Notes: generated by a model not told the origin, from the letters alone. Shown: positions 21,280 through 33,240, numbered from the stretch's first letter. The stretch: 64,000 nucleotides of DNA from Ichthyophis bannanicus (GCA_033557465.1 CM066034.1:985529637-985593636), one strand, 5' to 3'. Numbers and translations are program-made.

Positions 21280-22050
21280 CTTTCCAGTCTTTTGCATTGA
21301 GTGTCACATGTATGATTTTCTCCCAGTTGGTGAGGAGTCTTATGTGTGCATTAGGTGCAAGGAGTTCTTTGCTCTCAGGGAATGAGTCCAATCTCTGGAG
21401 GCTAGAGTAGCAGACTTCGAGGACATAAGGAAGACAGACAGGTTTATAGAAGAGACCTACAGGAACATAGAACTGAAGTCCCACCTCCAATCTGGCAGCC
21501 TCCTTGTTGCCATGGAGGAGAAAAGTCATGTGACAGGAGAGCATCAACCTAGTGTGACAGGAAATGATCCTGTAGCTAGGAGCTGTCCTCCAGGTGATGT
21601 AAAATCCTCTTGCACTGAGGAGGAATCTCTGGGGTCATGTGCCCATGAGGGAAGGGTGGCTGGTGGACGTGAGGATTGCCTGGCAACGTGCCTGTGTGGT
21701 ACAAAGGAAGTGGACCTCATACTCCACCTAGACAAGATAGCCCTGGGGAGGAGTCTGGTGTCTTGGTAAATGTTGGTACCAATGACTTAGGAAAGTGTGT
21801 GAGGGAGATTCTGGAGGCCAAATTTAGGCTTTTAGGTAGAAAGTTGAAATCCAGAATTTCCAGGGTAACATTCTCAGAAATGCTTCCCATTCGACTTGCA
21901 GGACACAAAAGGAAGGCAGAGCTCCGGAGCTTCAATGCGTGGATGGGACAATGGTGCAGTTTTGAATTTGTTAGGAACTGGGCAACATTCTGGGGAAAGG
22001 AGGGGCTTCATGTTGTGTCCTCTAGTTTTGCATCTTCCCCGTCTTTGAAA
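21280..22050 (+). pseudogene. CR1 ORF1 remnant: zinc-binding motif plus esterase-like domain
   Basis: The plus-strand frame around 21290-21410 reads CIECHMYDF...EESYVCIRCKEFFALRE (paired Cys, PHD/zinc-like), then QSLEARVADFEDIRK (short coiled coil) after a stop. In 21676-22086 the frame has LVNVGTNDLGKCVREILEAKFRLLGRKLKSRISRVTFSEMLPI, the GTND block and following region of the SGNH-hydrolase (esterase) domain known from CR1 ORF1, then AWMGQWCSFEF. Several stops and frame changes. It is 5' to, but opposite in orientation to, the next CR1 piece, so it is a separate copy. Confidence 0.75.
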
Positions 22051-22074
22051 AAGGTTTGTTTGTTCATTAATACT

Positions 22075-23160
22075 CTAAGTATTTAAAGGTCTGTATCATA
22101 TCTCCCCTGTCCATCCTTTTCTATAGAGTATACATATTTAGGTTTTCAAGTCTCTTCTCATGTCTTCTAGTGCAGGCTCCAAATCATTTTGGTTGCCTTC
22201 TTCTGAACCATTTCCAGTCTTTTTATATCCTTTGTGAGATGTGGTCTCCAAAACCAAACACAATATTCCAAATGAGGCTTCACCGGTGACTTCTACAGTG
22301 GCATTAGTACCTCTGCATGTCATTTACAAAAAGACAGGCTTTTCCATTCAGTTCTTCAGCAATATCACTCACAACAGTACCGGTCCCAGGGCCAATCACT
22401 GGGTCACGCCACTAATCACCTTCCTTTCATCCAAGTGAGTTCCGTTTATCATCACCTTCTGTCGTCTGTCAGTCAACCAATTTCTGATCAGTTCACCATC
22501 TTGGGACCCATCCCCAGGCTGTTCAGTTTATTCATAAGCTTCCTATGTGGACCCATATCAAAGACTTTGCTGAAATCTAGGTAGATCACATCCATCGCAT
22601 GACCTTGATCTAGTTCTCTGGTCACCCAGTCAAAGAAGTCAATCAGATTTGTTTGGCAAGATTGTCCTTTGGTAAAACCATGTTGCCTCGGATCATGCAA
22701 CCTATTGGTTTCGAGAAAGTCCACTATTCTATCTTTCAGGCGTGCCTCCATTACTTTTCCTGCAACCGAGGTAAGGTTTGCTGGCCTGTAGTTTATCACC
22801 TCGTTCCTATTGCCACTTTTGTGAAGAAGTACCACATCAGCCTTTTTCCAGTCCTATGAAACTTCTCCTGCCTCCCAAAGGATCTATTAAAAACATCCTT
22901 TAAAGATCCCACAAGAACTTCTCTGAGCTCTTTCAGTATCCTGGGATATATTCCATCCAGTCCCATGGCATTGTCCACTTTCAGTTTTGCAAGCTGTTCA
23001 AACACATCATCTTCTGTGAATGGTGTGGAATCTACTCCATTCCCATTAGTATATTTGTCAATCATGGGTGGTCCTTCTCCAGGATTTTCTTTAGTGCAAA
23101 CAGAACAGAAGTATTTGTTTATCATTTTTGCTTTTTCAATGTCACTTTCCACTAATCCGT
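22075..23160 (-). pseudogene. CR1 ORF2 reverse transcriptase fragment
   Basis: Frames 22796-23152 and 22488-22835 give KAKMINKYFCSVCTKE, KVDNAMGLDGIYPRILKEL, NYRPANLTSVAGKVMEARLKDRI, DPRQHGFTKGQSCQTNLIDFFDWVTRELD and MDVIYLDFSKVFD, all CR1-clade RT blocks. 22340-22487 continues through GVTQ..LGPVL, then a deletion removes the catalytic region. 22138-22323 holds the C-terminal DMRRDLKT region followed by the 3' sequence. Confidence 0.85.
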
Positions 23161-23544
23161 TTTTGGCACTTTTGAGTCTTGCATATGGAATTGCAAGGAA
23201 AATAGTTAAGAAAAAATTAAAAGGAGCAGATGCAAAGGTTAAAGATTTACATCAAGCATGTTGTTGTTAAGTACCGTCGAGTCGGAGTCGACTCATGGCG
23301 GCCCCCTGGATAGCTATCCTAAATTGTGTTCGGTCTTGAGTCATTGTTGACAGACTGCTACCTGCAGCTGCTGTTATTGTACCAATCTATCTCATTGCTG
23401 GCCTTCCTTTTTTGCGTTGACCTTCTATCTTGCCAAGCATGATGTCTTTCTCTAATGATCTCTCTCTTCGCATGATGTGTCCAAAGTATGAAAGTCGAAG
23501 TCTTGTCATCTGAGCTTCTAAAGAAAGCTTAGGTTTGATCTCCT

Positions 23545-24579
23545 CTAGTACTGACTGGTTTGTTCTTCGGGCAGTCCATGGTATACACAGTATTCGCTGC
23601 CAGCACCATAATTCAAAGGCATCAATTTTCTTCCTGTCTTTTTCACTGTCCAGCTTTCACATCCATATGATGTTATTGAAAATACCATGGCTTGAACAAG
23701 TCGAATCTTTGTATGGAGAGAGACATCTCTGCTCTTGAGAATCTTATCTAGGTCTTTCATAGCCATTCTGCCAAGAGCAATGTGTTGTCTGATTTTTTGA
23801 CTGCTTGTTGCTTCTTTATTGATAGTTGATCCAAGTAGGTTAAAGTTGTTCACAATTTCAATTTCTTCTCCTTCAACGATGAACCTGTTGATTATGCCAG
23901 TTGTTATGATCTTTGTCTTCTTTACATTAAGGTGCAAGCCCATTTTGAGACTATGTTTTTTGATTGTGAGAAGCAAATGTTTCAGATCATCTTCACTTTC
24001 AGCCAGTAATGTGGTATCATCAGCATAGCAAAGGTTGTTGATGAGTCTTCCACCATTCTTCACACCTCTGTTGTCTTCATACAATCCTGCTTCTCTGATG
24101 ATTTGTTCTGCATATAAATTAAACAGGTAGGGGGAAAGTATGCAGCCTTGTCTTACACCTTTGCTTATTTTAAACCATTCTGTTTCTCCTTGTTCCGTTC
24201 GAACTGTTGCTTCTTGATCAATGTACAGATTATGCAAGAGTGCGATCAGGTGTTCTGGTATACCCATGCTTTTTAATGTGGCCCAGAGTTTCTCATGGTT
24301 TACACAGTCAAAAGCCTTGCTATAGTCGATAAAGCACAAATAGATATCCTTTTGGTATTCTTTAGTCTTTTCAAGGATCCATCTCACATCCGCAATGATG
24401 TCTCTTGTTCCTCTCTTCCTGAACCCTGCTTGCACTTCAGGTAGTTCTTGTTCCAGGTATGGTTGTAGTCTCTTTTGAATAATCTTCAGTAGAATCTTGC
24501 TGGCATGTGGGATCAGAGCGATTGTGTGATAATTTCCACAGTCAGTTGGATCACCTTTCTTTAGTATTGGTATAAACAC
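23545..24579 (-). pseudogene. RTE-A reverse transcriptase domain
   Basis: 344-codon frame with PILKKGDPTDCGNYHTIALIPHASKILLKII, LQPYLEQELPEVQAGFRKRGTRD, IYLCFIDYSKAFDCVNHEKLW, GVRQGCILSPYLFNLYAEQII, NNLCYADDTTLLAESEDDLKHLL and LNVKKTKII. Catalytic Asp residues (FIDYSKAFD, YADD) are intact. The C-terminus continues with VFSITSYGCESWTVKK. This is the RTE/BovB-like signature. The frame is broken upstream near 24580-24666. Confidence 0.92.
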
Positions 24580-24666
24580 ACATCTTTTCCAGTCAGTTGG
24601 TCATGATGTTGTCTTCCATATTTCTTGGCAGAGCCTTGTAAGTATGGTAACAGCTGCATCAGATTG

Positions 24667-25194
24667 CTATAATACTTCTATGGGAATGCTATCAATGCCT
24701 GGTGCTTTGTTCTTTGATAAGGCTTTCAATGCTGCTTCAACTTCTTCTTTCATCACCAATGGTTCCCGATCATAAGGTACAGGTTGAAATGGTTGTTGGT
24801 CCACTTGATCTTTATCATATAAAAACTCTGTATATTCCTTCCACCTTTTCTTGATCTTCTCAGCATCATTCAACATACAACCATGAGCATCTTGTAACAT
24901 TCCAATTCGAGGCTGGAACCTTTTCTTTATCTCTCGTAGCTTTAGGAAAGCCGATCTTGTCCTTCCTCTAATAGTTTCTGCTTCTATTTCCTTGCATGCA
25001 TCGTTGTAGTACTTTGCCTTGTCCTGTCTTGCTGCACGTTGGAAATCTCTGTTGAGTTCTGTTATTGTCTTTCTTTCTCCTCTGGCTTTAGCTTCTCTGC
25101 ATTTCTGGGCAATTTTCAGAGGTTCTTCCGTCATCCATTTTGGCCATTTTTGCTTTTTCACCTTTTGTAGAGACTTCTCACTTTCTTCCAACAC
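24667..25194 (-). pseudogene. RTE-A region between endonuclease and RT
   Basis: 175-codon frame rich in Lys/Arg with CREAKARGERKTITELNRDFQRAARQDKAKYYNDACKEIE, LKLREIKKRFQPRIGMLQDAHG and EVEAALKALSKNKAPGIDSIPIEVL, the RT N-terminal block. It is separated from its neighbours by single stops or frame changes. Confidence 0.85.
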
Positions 25195-25244
25195 AACCTT
25201 CTTGATGTCATTCTATAACTCTTCTGGAGCTCTGTCATTTGTAT

Positions 25245-26009
25245 CTAAAGCAGCAAATCGATTTTGCAGGCAGTCTTTAAAGTCCAGTGGTATATTCTCA
25301 AGGTCATATTTTGCTGCATCATGAGTGGTTTGCTCTTTTTCAACTTTAGCTTGAGTTTGCATACTAGTAGTTGATGATCTGTACCACAGTCAGCTCCATG
25401 TTTTGTCGTTGTTGATGTTATAGAACCTTTCCATCGTTGAATTCCACAGATGTAGTCAATTTGATTTTTATACAATCCATTGGGTGAAGTCCATGTGTGC
25501 AGTCGCCGCTTGTGTTGATGGAAGAAAGTGTTTGAGATGAATAGATCGTTGGTCTTGCAGAATTCTATCAGTCTTTCTCCAGCTTCATTTCTGTTGTCAA
25601 GTCCATATTTTCCAACTACTTTGCCTTCTTCTTTGTTGCCAACCTTTGCATTCCAGTTACCCATTACTATCAGGATATCCTGTTTGCATGTTCTGTCATT
25701 TTCAGCTTGTACTTGTTCATAGAACTCTTCAATTTCATTCTCTTCTGCAGCTGTTGTTGGGGCATATACTTGAATTATAGTTGTGTTGATAGGCATTCCT
25801 CGTAGATGAATAGAGATTAAGCATTTGCTGACTGCATTGTATTTCATTACAGTTCTTGCAAGTTTCTTCTTTATTATAAATGCAACACCATTTCTTCTTT
25901 GCCTTTCATTTCCAGCATAGTAGACCATGTGATCATCTGATGCAACGTGCCCGATGCCAGTCCATTTCAATTCGCTGACACCCAACAGATCAAGTTGTAC
26001 ATCAAGCAT
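25245..26009 (-). pseudogene. RTE-A apurinic-type endonuclease domain
   Basis: 254-codon frame: LLGVSELKWTGIG, RRNGVAFIIKKK, IIQVYAPTTAAEENEIEEFYEQVQ, DILIVMGNWNAKVG, LHTWTSPNGLYKNQIDYICG and GTDHQLLVCKLKLK. These are the expected endonuclease blocks; the usual GDWNAKVG is GNWNAKVG, so one conserved Asp is Asn. The apparent start Met overlaps the putative target duplication and is probably not the native start. Confidence 0.88.
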
Positions 26010-26560
26010 AGAAAAAAAAAACTATCTTTGAAGCCCAGACCACATGCATTCCACACTTTAAGAAAAGTGGAAGGAAGGCCAAAAATCTGCAAGCATAGTT
26101 TAAAGATGAGGTCAGAGAGGCTGTTGTAGCCAAAAAAGCATCTTTCAGGAAATGGAAAAAGGTGCCAAAAGACGAAAGCTGTCATCAACATAAGCCCTAG
26201 CTAGTTAGATGCAAGACACTGATAAGGCAGGCAAAGAGAGAATTTTAAAAAACCATATGTTCTTCTATGGATGATTTTCTTATGAAAGCAGCTGATTTTG
26301 AGACACGGTTATCCCTGCTTTGCAATAAGATGGGCATTTAAGCAAACATGGTATGCCCATAGAGACTGTTTATTCTTACCTCATACAGATAATCAACAAC
26401 ATGCTGTTTGGGATGAAAGACTAGTGTGTGTTCTTTTTCTGGTATGGCTTCTCAAGTAGCTCAGCTGATCAGGTGTCATTGGCTCACCCTGCAGGTTTAT
26501 GACATATTTGCTGGACAGCCCCCATGCTTTCCCTGCAGACATTGCAAAAATATTAGCAAT
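26010..26560. other. No recognisable gene
   Basis: A plus-strand stretch at 26095-26190 (EAVVAKKASFRKWKK-like when translated) loosely resembles the Lys-rich linker of a LINE ORF2, and may be the pre-insertion target of RTE-A together with 23165-23250. Nothing else identified. Confidence 0.35.
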
Positions 26561-26564
26561 TATT

Positions 26565-27705
26565 TATTTATTTATTTATTTACTTAGACAGATTTGCATA
26601 CCACCTTATCCTAAAATCAAAGTGGTCACATTGGAGGGTTACATTTAACATGAGGGTACTTAACAACATTAAGACAGTACAATTGGAGGGTTACATTTAA
26701 CATATGGGTACTTAACAACATTATACAATGAACTCGTATGTCTAGTTGGGATAAGTGGGTATCGAGTTGGCGGAGGTAGTTGCATTACTGTTCGGGTGGA
26801 GACTATTGTCTGTCTGCTCATAGGCTTCTGTAAAGAGCAGGGTTTTAAGGGCCTTGCGGAAGTCTATGATGTCATTTAATGCCCTCAGGCTCGTTGGGAG
26901 GGAGTTCCAAAGTGTGGACACCAGTAGTGAAGGAGCTCTTCTTGAAGTTGTTTGTTTAGTCTTGTGATGTCCTGTAGGTGTGCCGATCATGTTGTCATTA
27001 TTGGTCCTTCTTGGTCTATTGCTGATATCCCTTGTTATGATATTTTGGAGTGCATCTGCCAAGAGATGATGAATGATTTTAAAGATGATCATGACGGTTT
27101 TAAATTTTGCTCTGACCATCATTGGCAGCCAGTGCAGTTGCTGTAAGACGAGGGTGATGTACTAAGATCTTGGAGTGTCTGTAATGATACGTGCTGCAGT
27201 GTTTTGCACTATTTGGAGTGGGTGTAAGGTCTGCTGAGGGAGGCCTTGATATAACAAGTTTCCGTAATCAAGCAGAGGTGTGATGAGTGCTTGGCAAACT
27301 ATGCAGAAGTGGTCCTGGCAGAGTATTGGCTTGATCTTTCTGATGGTCCTCAAATGTCGATAGGTGTTTGCGGTTTTGGTGATGTGGGATTTCAGGTTCA
27401 GAGCTCTGTCCATTGTGATGCCCAGGTACTTAACTTCATCTTTGACTACTATGAGTTTGTCTAGAATGCTGATAGTTTGTGGTGGAATGAAGGAGGGGTT
27501 CCTGGTGACGAACATTGCCTCAGTTTTATCGTAGTTGACCATCAGGTTATTGGCTTTGAGCCAGGCATTCATGTCTTCAAGGCATCTGGTTGTTGTGGTG
27601 TTAAGTGCTAGTAGGTTGATTGGAGCATACACCATGACGTTGTCAGCATAGAGGTGATAGTGGAGTTTGTGTCATTTGATGATGTTGCATATGGGTTGGA
27701 TGTAA
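26565..27705 (-). mobile_element. L2-clade LINE fragment (RT C-terminus and 3' end)
   Basis: Minus strand. The frame 27162-27635 has MNAWLKANNLMVNYDKTEAMFVTR, VKYLGITMD and the QTLHPLQIVQNTAARIITD block; 26742-27122 has FKIIHHLLADALQ and PSLLVSTLWNSLPTSLR. The catalytic box at about 27640 reads YADN rather than YADD. The 3' end is marked by GCATACCACCTTATCCTAAA and TAAA repeats at 26565-26590. 5'-truncated at about 27705. Confidence 0.85.
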
Positions 27706-28385
27706 ATATTAATTTGCAAACCGGGTTGATATTTCCTGCTAAAGGGACCCATTCTGCCTGCAGCTAGCGCTGATTGTGTGCAAACACAATGGAAGGGTCA
27801 CACTGATTTCACCCGCTTACTCAAAAAAAATATTGGGTTCGCTATTCAACTTCTTGTATTTCTACAAATATTATTTACATTATCATTTGCCCTTGCCCTA
27901 AATTATATGTGGGTTGTACTATTTGGCCTATATGAAAGTGACTAAATGAACACAACAGCAGGATTACCACTGGCAACCTGTCGGCACCTTTGGTGTCTCA
28001 CTTTGTTGAGCACAATCATTCTGCTAATCAGTTTTCTTGGAGAGTCATTGATCAGATTTGTACTGATTGGCATGGAGTGATTCACTACATAGATTAAATT
28101 ACATTGAGCAACAATGGATTTTCCCTTTGCTCTCAATAATGAGACTGAGTGGATTTCACTGAGTTAATGGGATTCGTGTGATTTTGAGTGAAGTGCTGTT
28201 CCTTTTTATTCTGCTGTGCTTTTTCGCTTTTCACAAATATTTGTGTTGCATATTAGTTGGTTGCTGTTTGAATGATTTCCCCTGAAGCAAAACTTTTGTT
28301 AGTCTGAAATATGATCATGTCGAGATTTTTGGCAATTTGTTTTCCAGCTAAGTACTTGAGTTCATTTTTATGCAATCTGTTATAT
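27706..28385. other. No recognisable gene
   Basis: AT-rich unique-looking sequence with no ORF of note, no repeat family I can name, and no terminal repeats before E1 begins at 28389. Confidence 0.4.
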
Positions 28386-28400
28386 TAAGGGGTATGTTTA

Positions 28401-28562
28401 TTTATTTATTTAGAAGGATTTAGTATACCGCCTTATCGTTAAATCAAGACGGTGTGGCACATCAATCAAAATCAATAATAAAGTGTGGTTTGTAGCATGC
28501 AGTGTGAACTGAGAAGTGTAGTGTGTGGGGCAGTGCATTAGATTATATCGGTGAACTATTTA
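28401..28562 (-). mobile_element. L2 3'-end fragment inside E1 TIR
   Basis: TTTATTTATTTAGAAGGATTTAGTATACCGCCTTATCG... resembles the L2 3' ends at 26565 and 31005. It starts within the E1 terminus just after GGGGTATGTTTA, so the L2 insertion is younger than E1. A possible short duplication around TTTA is not decisive. Confidence 0.7.
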
Positions 28563-28761
28563 CATAATGAGCCGGTCTTAACGTGCGCCCGGCGATAATG
28601 TGCAGGATGCCATAAAAGGAGTGGGCGTTCCGGTCTAAACGTAGCAAGCGCGCGTTATCGTGCGCTAACGTGTGCTGCGCACATTATCGGGAGATAGAGG
28701 GATCCGTGCATGTTAACGCACATTAGTCTTAAGTAGGCGTGCTGAGCTATAAGCATAGCAA

Positions 28762-29245
28762 CAGAGGAGTAGTACAATGGTTAATACACTGAATGCTGGT
28801 ACAGGGGTCATGGGTTCAATCCTCCAGTGGGCTTGAAGTATAAGGCTGTCTGAGGTGTTACTCTTTACTTTTACTCAGTGCTGTCTTTTCTTTTTTATTT
28901 TAAATCTGTGCTACCAGCAAACACACCCTCAAAGTGCCATAACCTACGGTGACGCATAAGGCACCCTATAACACTCCAGAGGGCACATTATAAGGTGCAC
29001 TGTCCACCAAGGCACCCTATAATGTTCCCTATAGGGCGCCTTATAAGGCGCCTTACTGGGCGCTTTATGTGGCGCCCTATGGGGCACCTTACGGTTACAG
29101 CACTGTGAGTGTGTTTTTGCTGGCAGCACTAATTTAAATTAGAAAAACAAAATGCCTCAGACAGCCCTATCAAATAGCCCCACTGTGGGATCAAACCCAT
29201 GACTTCTGTCACCACAGGCAGTGAAGTAACCAGTGGGCTACAGCT
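28762..29245. repeat. Inverted pair of tRNA-like modules around a palindrome (E1)
   Basis: Plus-strand module: box A-like TAGTACAATGG at 28770 and box B GGTTCAATCC at 28813 (43-nt spacing). Minus-strand module: box A TAGCCCACTGG (29230-29240) and box B GGTTTGATCC (29188-29197), again 43 nt. Between them 28915-29140 is a palindrome of AAGGCGCCTTA-type words with outer arms GTGCTGCCAGCAAA / TTTGCTGGTAGCAC. The whole 480-bp unit can fold back on itself. It is shared with E2. Not a functional tRNA: no recognisable acceptor stem pairing is preserved. Confidence 0.75.
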
Positions 29246-30144
29246 ACTTACAAGCCCCTGGCTGGCTACAGAAGGACTGCAGGTCACCACACAAACTATC
29301 TGCTGTGGTTACCTGGATAGGGTTAACCCACCCGTACCCATGATGCACTGCACATGCAAATCAGCAGTCTACAGATGATCACAAGATGGAGTATGCCACC
29401 GGGGCATCTCCCTAGTCCGCACTATGCCCCAGCTGCACCACAGCATGTGCCACCTGCTGCCCTCTGTATCCCATTTTCCAGCATCTGTACAGTTGCCCTT
29501 TCCGACATGCCCACCCTGCTGTTGTGCCACATGTGCATGCCATAAGCAACCTGTCCAATAAAAAGGGAGAACCCTGAACAGCGCTATTTCAATGTGGGAT
29601 CATTTACCTTGTAGGGGGACAGAGCATAGACCCTTCCAAAATTAATATTTTTTAATGAGCTTTCTCGGTAGTGTTTTTTTTATTTTTCCCATTAATATCA
29701 CTATTGGCGAGCTTGGTTATGTTGATTTTAAATTTTGTTCAGGTCATTTTCAATGTTTATTTGCCTTTTTGTTCCGTACACATATATCACAACTATCACT
29801 TTTTTAAGGTTTCCCTGGCTTTGCTGTACATTGCTGACGTAAATGGTTTCTCTTTCCTGCACATGTGCCTAGCGCGAGGGTTTCCCTCGCGCTTTTGGAG
29901 CTGAATTTCACGGCATTAGTGTGCAGGGAGCCACTCCACGCCTACTCTCTGCCCATTGACCCTGTCTCTCCACCCCTGGGGAGCCTTTCTCCACCCTCAG
30001 TGCTCGTTTCCGCCGCTGCGTGTGTTATCACGAGATACGTGATGTCTTCGCCTGGTAAAGCACCATTATCGCGCGATAACATACCTTATCGCACGATAAC
30101 ATCATGGCAGTGCAATTAGCGCCCTTTAGTAAATATACCCCTAA

Positions 30145-31004
30145 GATGTACTTTTTTACTATTTGGATATTATTTTGATACAATTTGTTATTCTGTGTGA
30201 TGGCTGTCAGTGGATGAATGATAAAGCTGGGACTTTGTTGAGCGGTTATGGTTTCTCTGCTGTCTTCGCCATGGTTTTCAGCTGTGATTACAGGCCGGTT
30301 GAAGTTTATAGGGAGTATATTTTGTGGTTTATATTGTATGCCTCACTCCTAGTGGTTTGTGATTTTGTTGTGGTATTCTTTGGAGATTATAATAATCATG
30401 TCCTGGCAATGTCCCAGTTTTTATACTATTTCCTCTTTCCTCTTTTAATTGGTCTTGTTTTTTGCTTGATTCTTTAATGTATCAAATATGTGTGCATCTA
30501 TAGTCCAAAGCCATTTCACTGGCCACTTTTCTTTTAGAGATATTGGACATTAAGGGGTTCAACTGCAAGGGTGCCAATAATGTTGACCACAACTGTAGAT
30601 GCGTCAAAAGACAAGAGGGCATCTATGCCCACAACCGGGGGACCTGTGCCATTCATCACAGGACCCCGAGTCAGCCATCACATCCAGACAGCAGCTATGC
30701 AACACAGACTAATCCACAAGGTGCCCAGCGGTGAGATCTAAGCCTACACTAACATATAACTGGCCAGAACACTAGTCTTGAATTGAGCTCAGTTAATATT
30801 TGGGGGGTGAACATTCTGCTAGAGGTTTTCAAGGGCCCGAGGGACACATGCACTAGGGGGCGTAATACATATATCTTGGAAATGGCAATTGAGTTACTTG
30901 TAAGTTTTTCCATCCTTCAGAACCACCGGGACAGGTTTAATTTGAAGGTGTTAGACACTACTCTGGGTGGCTGTTGAAATTAGTTGAGCAGGATCCCCTT
31001 TGGT
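30145..31004. other. No recognisable gene
   Basis: Contains a small open frame at 30163-30477 (hydrophobic, e.g. LYYFLFPLLIGLVFCLIL) and another at 30543-30734, neither with recognisable motifs or context. AT-rich. No repeat family identified. Confidence 0.35.
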
Positions 31005-31503
31005 TTATTTATTTATTTAAAAGGATTTATATACCGCTTTATCCTGAAATCAAAGCGGATTACACAGCAAACAAATCAAGTGGCAGGGTGCGTGGGTGTG
31101 GGCATGCAGTGATAAATTGAGAGTGTGTGTGTGTGTGTGTGTGTATTGTGAGGCTGTTTGCATGGTGAGCTATATACAGTATGAGCTATGTGCAGGAACT
31201 ATTTACATTTTTTTCATTTTTACATTTTGGTGGCAGAGAGGGGGTTTGTTTGGACAGTTCATGTGATGTCCTTGTAGTGTTCTGTGAAGAGCGTAGTTTT
31301 TAGCATCTTCCGGACGTCTTTGAGATCTTTTGTTGATCTCAGATTGTTGGGAAGTGAGTTCCAGAGCGTGGTAGCGGCCCGGGATAGTGCTCTTCTTGAA
31401 GTGTCTTTTCTTGTTTTAGTGAAGGCTCTGGGTATGATGATAGTGTCTGATGTGCTTTGCCTTCTGGGTCTGATGCCTGGGTCAGGCCTAATTGGGGTTC
31501 AGT
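31005..31503 (-). mobile_element. L2-clade 3'-end fragment
   Basis: Minus strand. 3' tail at 31005-31060 (TTTATTTATTTAAAAGGATTTATATACCGCTTTATCC); a C-terminal coding remnant around 31260-31400 reads TLWNSLPNNLRSTKDLKDVRKMLKTTLF. It abuts a second L2 copy with its own C-terminus, so it is a separate insertion. Confidence 0.8.
31126..31146. repeat. (GT)n microsatellite
   Basis: About ten GT units in the 3' UTR region of the L2 fragment. Confidence 0.9.
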
Positions 31504-33240
31504 GATTAGAGTAATTGGTGGTCATCATTGAATTGTTCAATGAATTGGGTGGTTTTTAGTAGTTTCCTGAGTTCTTTTATATCTGTTGCTGATTTTAGTT
31601 TATCTGGGAGGACATTCCAGATAGCAGGGACAGCAAGAGAGAAGGCTCTCATGAATGTGGATTTGCTGGTTCTTGTAAATTGTTTGGGTGTTGGTATATT
31701 GTTTTTGGTGCTATTTCTGTCTGGCCTTTTGCTTGTTTTGGTTCCGATAAGTTCATGTAGTATTTCTGCTGACATGTTATTTTTAATTTTGAAGATGGTT
31801 AGTGCTGCTTTATATTTTGCACGTGATGATATCGGTAGCCAGTGCAGGTCATGTAGTATTGGGGTTACATGGTCTTGTCTTGATGCGCTAGCAATGATGC
31901 GGGCAGCTGTGTTCTGTATTATTTGTAGTTGACGGGTGGTTTGTTTGGGTAGACCTTGGTATAGTATATTATAGTAATCCAGTACAGGTGTAATGATGGC
32001 ATAGCATACTGTGCAGAAGTGTTCTTTGTTGAGGAGAGGTTTCAGTCTCCGGAGAGTTGTGAGTTTGAAGTAGACTGTTTTGGATATCTTGTTTATATGT
32101 GGTTGGAGGGTGAGTTGCTTGTCTAGAATCATCTTTTATTGCAATCGGTATATTGAATATGTTGATAGAGGTAGGATGAATGAATGTGGTGTTTCTTGTT
32201 ATGATGATTGCTTCAGATTTTTTATGTTAATGTTTAAGTTGTTGTTATTTAGCCACGTTGTGATTTCTTGAATGCAGGTAGATATGGTAGTATAGTCTGG
32301 TGTGTCCAGTTGAATAGGAGTATATGCCATGATGTCATCAGCTTATATGGCATATTGTATCTTGTATTTGTTAAATATATTGCAAATAGGTTGAATATAG
32401 ATGTTGAAGAGAAGAGCTGATAGTGATGAGCCTTGAGGAACTCCTTGAGTAGTTTTGAAGGGTGCTGAAGTGAGGTTCCCAGAATTTACTCTCTGCTGTC
32501 TGTCTTCTAGGTATGAATGAAACCATTTAATGGTAGTATCTTGAAGGCCAATCTCCCTTAGGCGTGTCAATAGGATGTGATGGGAGACTGTGTCTAAGGC
32601 TGATGAAATATCTATGAATATTAATAAGAAGCCCTGCTTTATATTATCTATTCCTTTGATTATGTTGTTGAATAGATGTATGAGTGTCTCAATGCCACAT
32701 TTTGGACAGAATCCGTGTTGGTGGGGGTCTAGTGGGGCAAATTCGTCAATGTGATCTTGGAGTTGTCTCTCTACTATTTTTTCAATTATTTTAGCCAGAC
32801 GTGGGAGGCTGGATATAGGTCGGTAGGTTGAAGGGTCTGTGTTGTTGGGTGAGGTGGTTTTAGGAATGGGGCGTATGATGGATTGCTTGAGTGCTTTTGG
32901 CATACAGCCCTGAGTTAGAGAGGTGCTCACTATCTTTTGGATGAATGTGTTGAGTTCTTCTTTGGTGAATTTAATCCAAGTCACTGGGCAGGGGTCCAGT
33001 GGGGAAGTGGTGGTACTGATGGTTTGTTCTATTTGTTTAGTTGATGGAATGTTGAAATTCTTCCATTGATTAGTAGTTGTGGAGTCATCTGAAGATGGTG
33101 TGTCCATAAGCGAGACGTTGTCATGGGGTGTGGCGGTACTGTACTTGGTTATTAGATAATCAGTGAAGGTTTGTGGGTGTATCTTGCAGTCATCTTTCAT
33201 GGTTGGGTCATTTGTTAGAGTACAAACAATGTTGTAAGGG
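31504..33240 (-). mobile_element. L2-clade LINE fragment, most of RT
   Basis: Frame 32343-33200: CMPKALKQSIIRPIPKTTS, TYRPISSLPRLAKIIEKIVERQLQDHI, DPHQHGFCPKCGIETLIHLF, GFLLIFIDISSALDTVSHH and QGVPQGSSLSALLFNIYIQPIC. The catalytic box at about 32335 reads *ADD, the Tyr codon having become TAA. The fingers block IDISSALD lacks the usual AFD. Frame 31506-32132 continues with GLPKQTTRQLQIIQNTAARII and ILHDLHWLPISSRAKYKAALTIFKI. Its 3' UTR is missing. Confidence 0.88.

Larger units (their letters stand above)
23262..26000 (-). mobile_element. RTE-clade LINE copy A (5'-truncated, 2.7 kb)
   Basis: Minus-strand RTE element. Its 3' end has the characteristic GTTGTTGTTAAGTACCGTCGAGTC...GTCGACTCATGG block at 23262-23295, shared with the copy at 55494. 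Coding regions run back to 26009. An 11-bp direct repeat ACATCAAGCAT occurs at 23250-23260 and 25999-26009, exactly at the two ends of homology, consistent with a target duplication and 5' truncation just upstream of the endonuclease. Confidence 0.85.
28389..30141 (-). mobile_element. Harbinger-like element E1 (deletion derivative)
   Basis: TIRs GGGGTATGTTTA (28389) and its complement TAAATATACCCC (to 30141) are flanked by the 3-bp duplication TAA (28386-28388, 30142-30144). Oriented opposite to E2: 28565-28740 matches the right end of E2 and 29870-30120 the left end. Shared interior blocks at 29270-29395 (rc of E2 37840-37970) and 29440-29620 (rc of E2 35700-35900) abut directly, so about 1.9 kb present in E2 is deleted. 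It carries two tRNA-like modules and a central palindrome. Interrupted by an L2 3' end at 28401-28560. No transposase. Confidence 0.85.
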
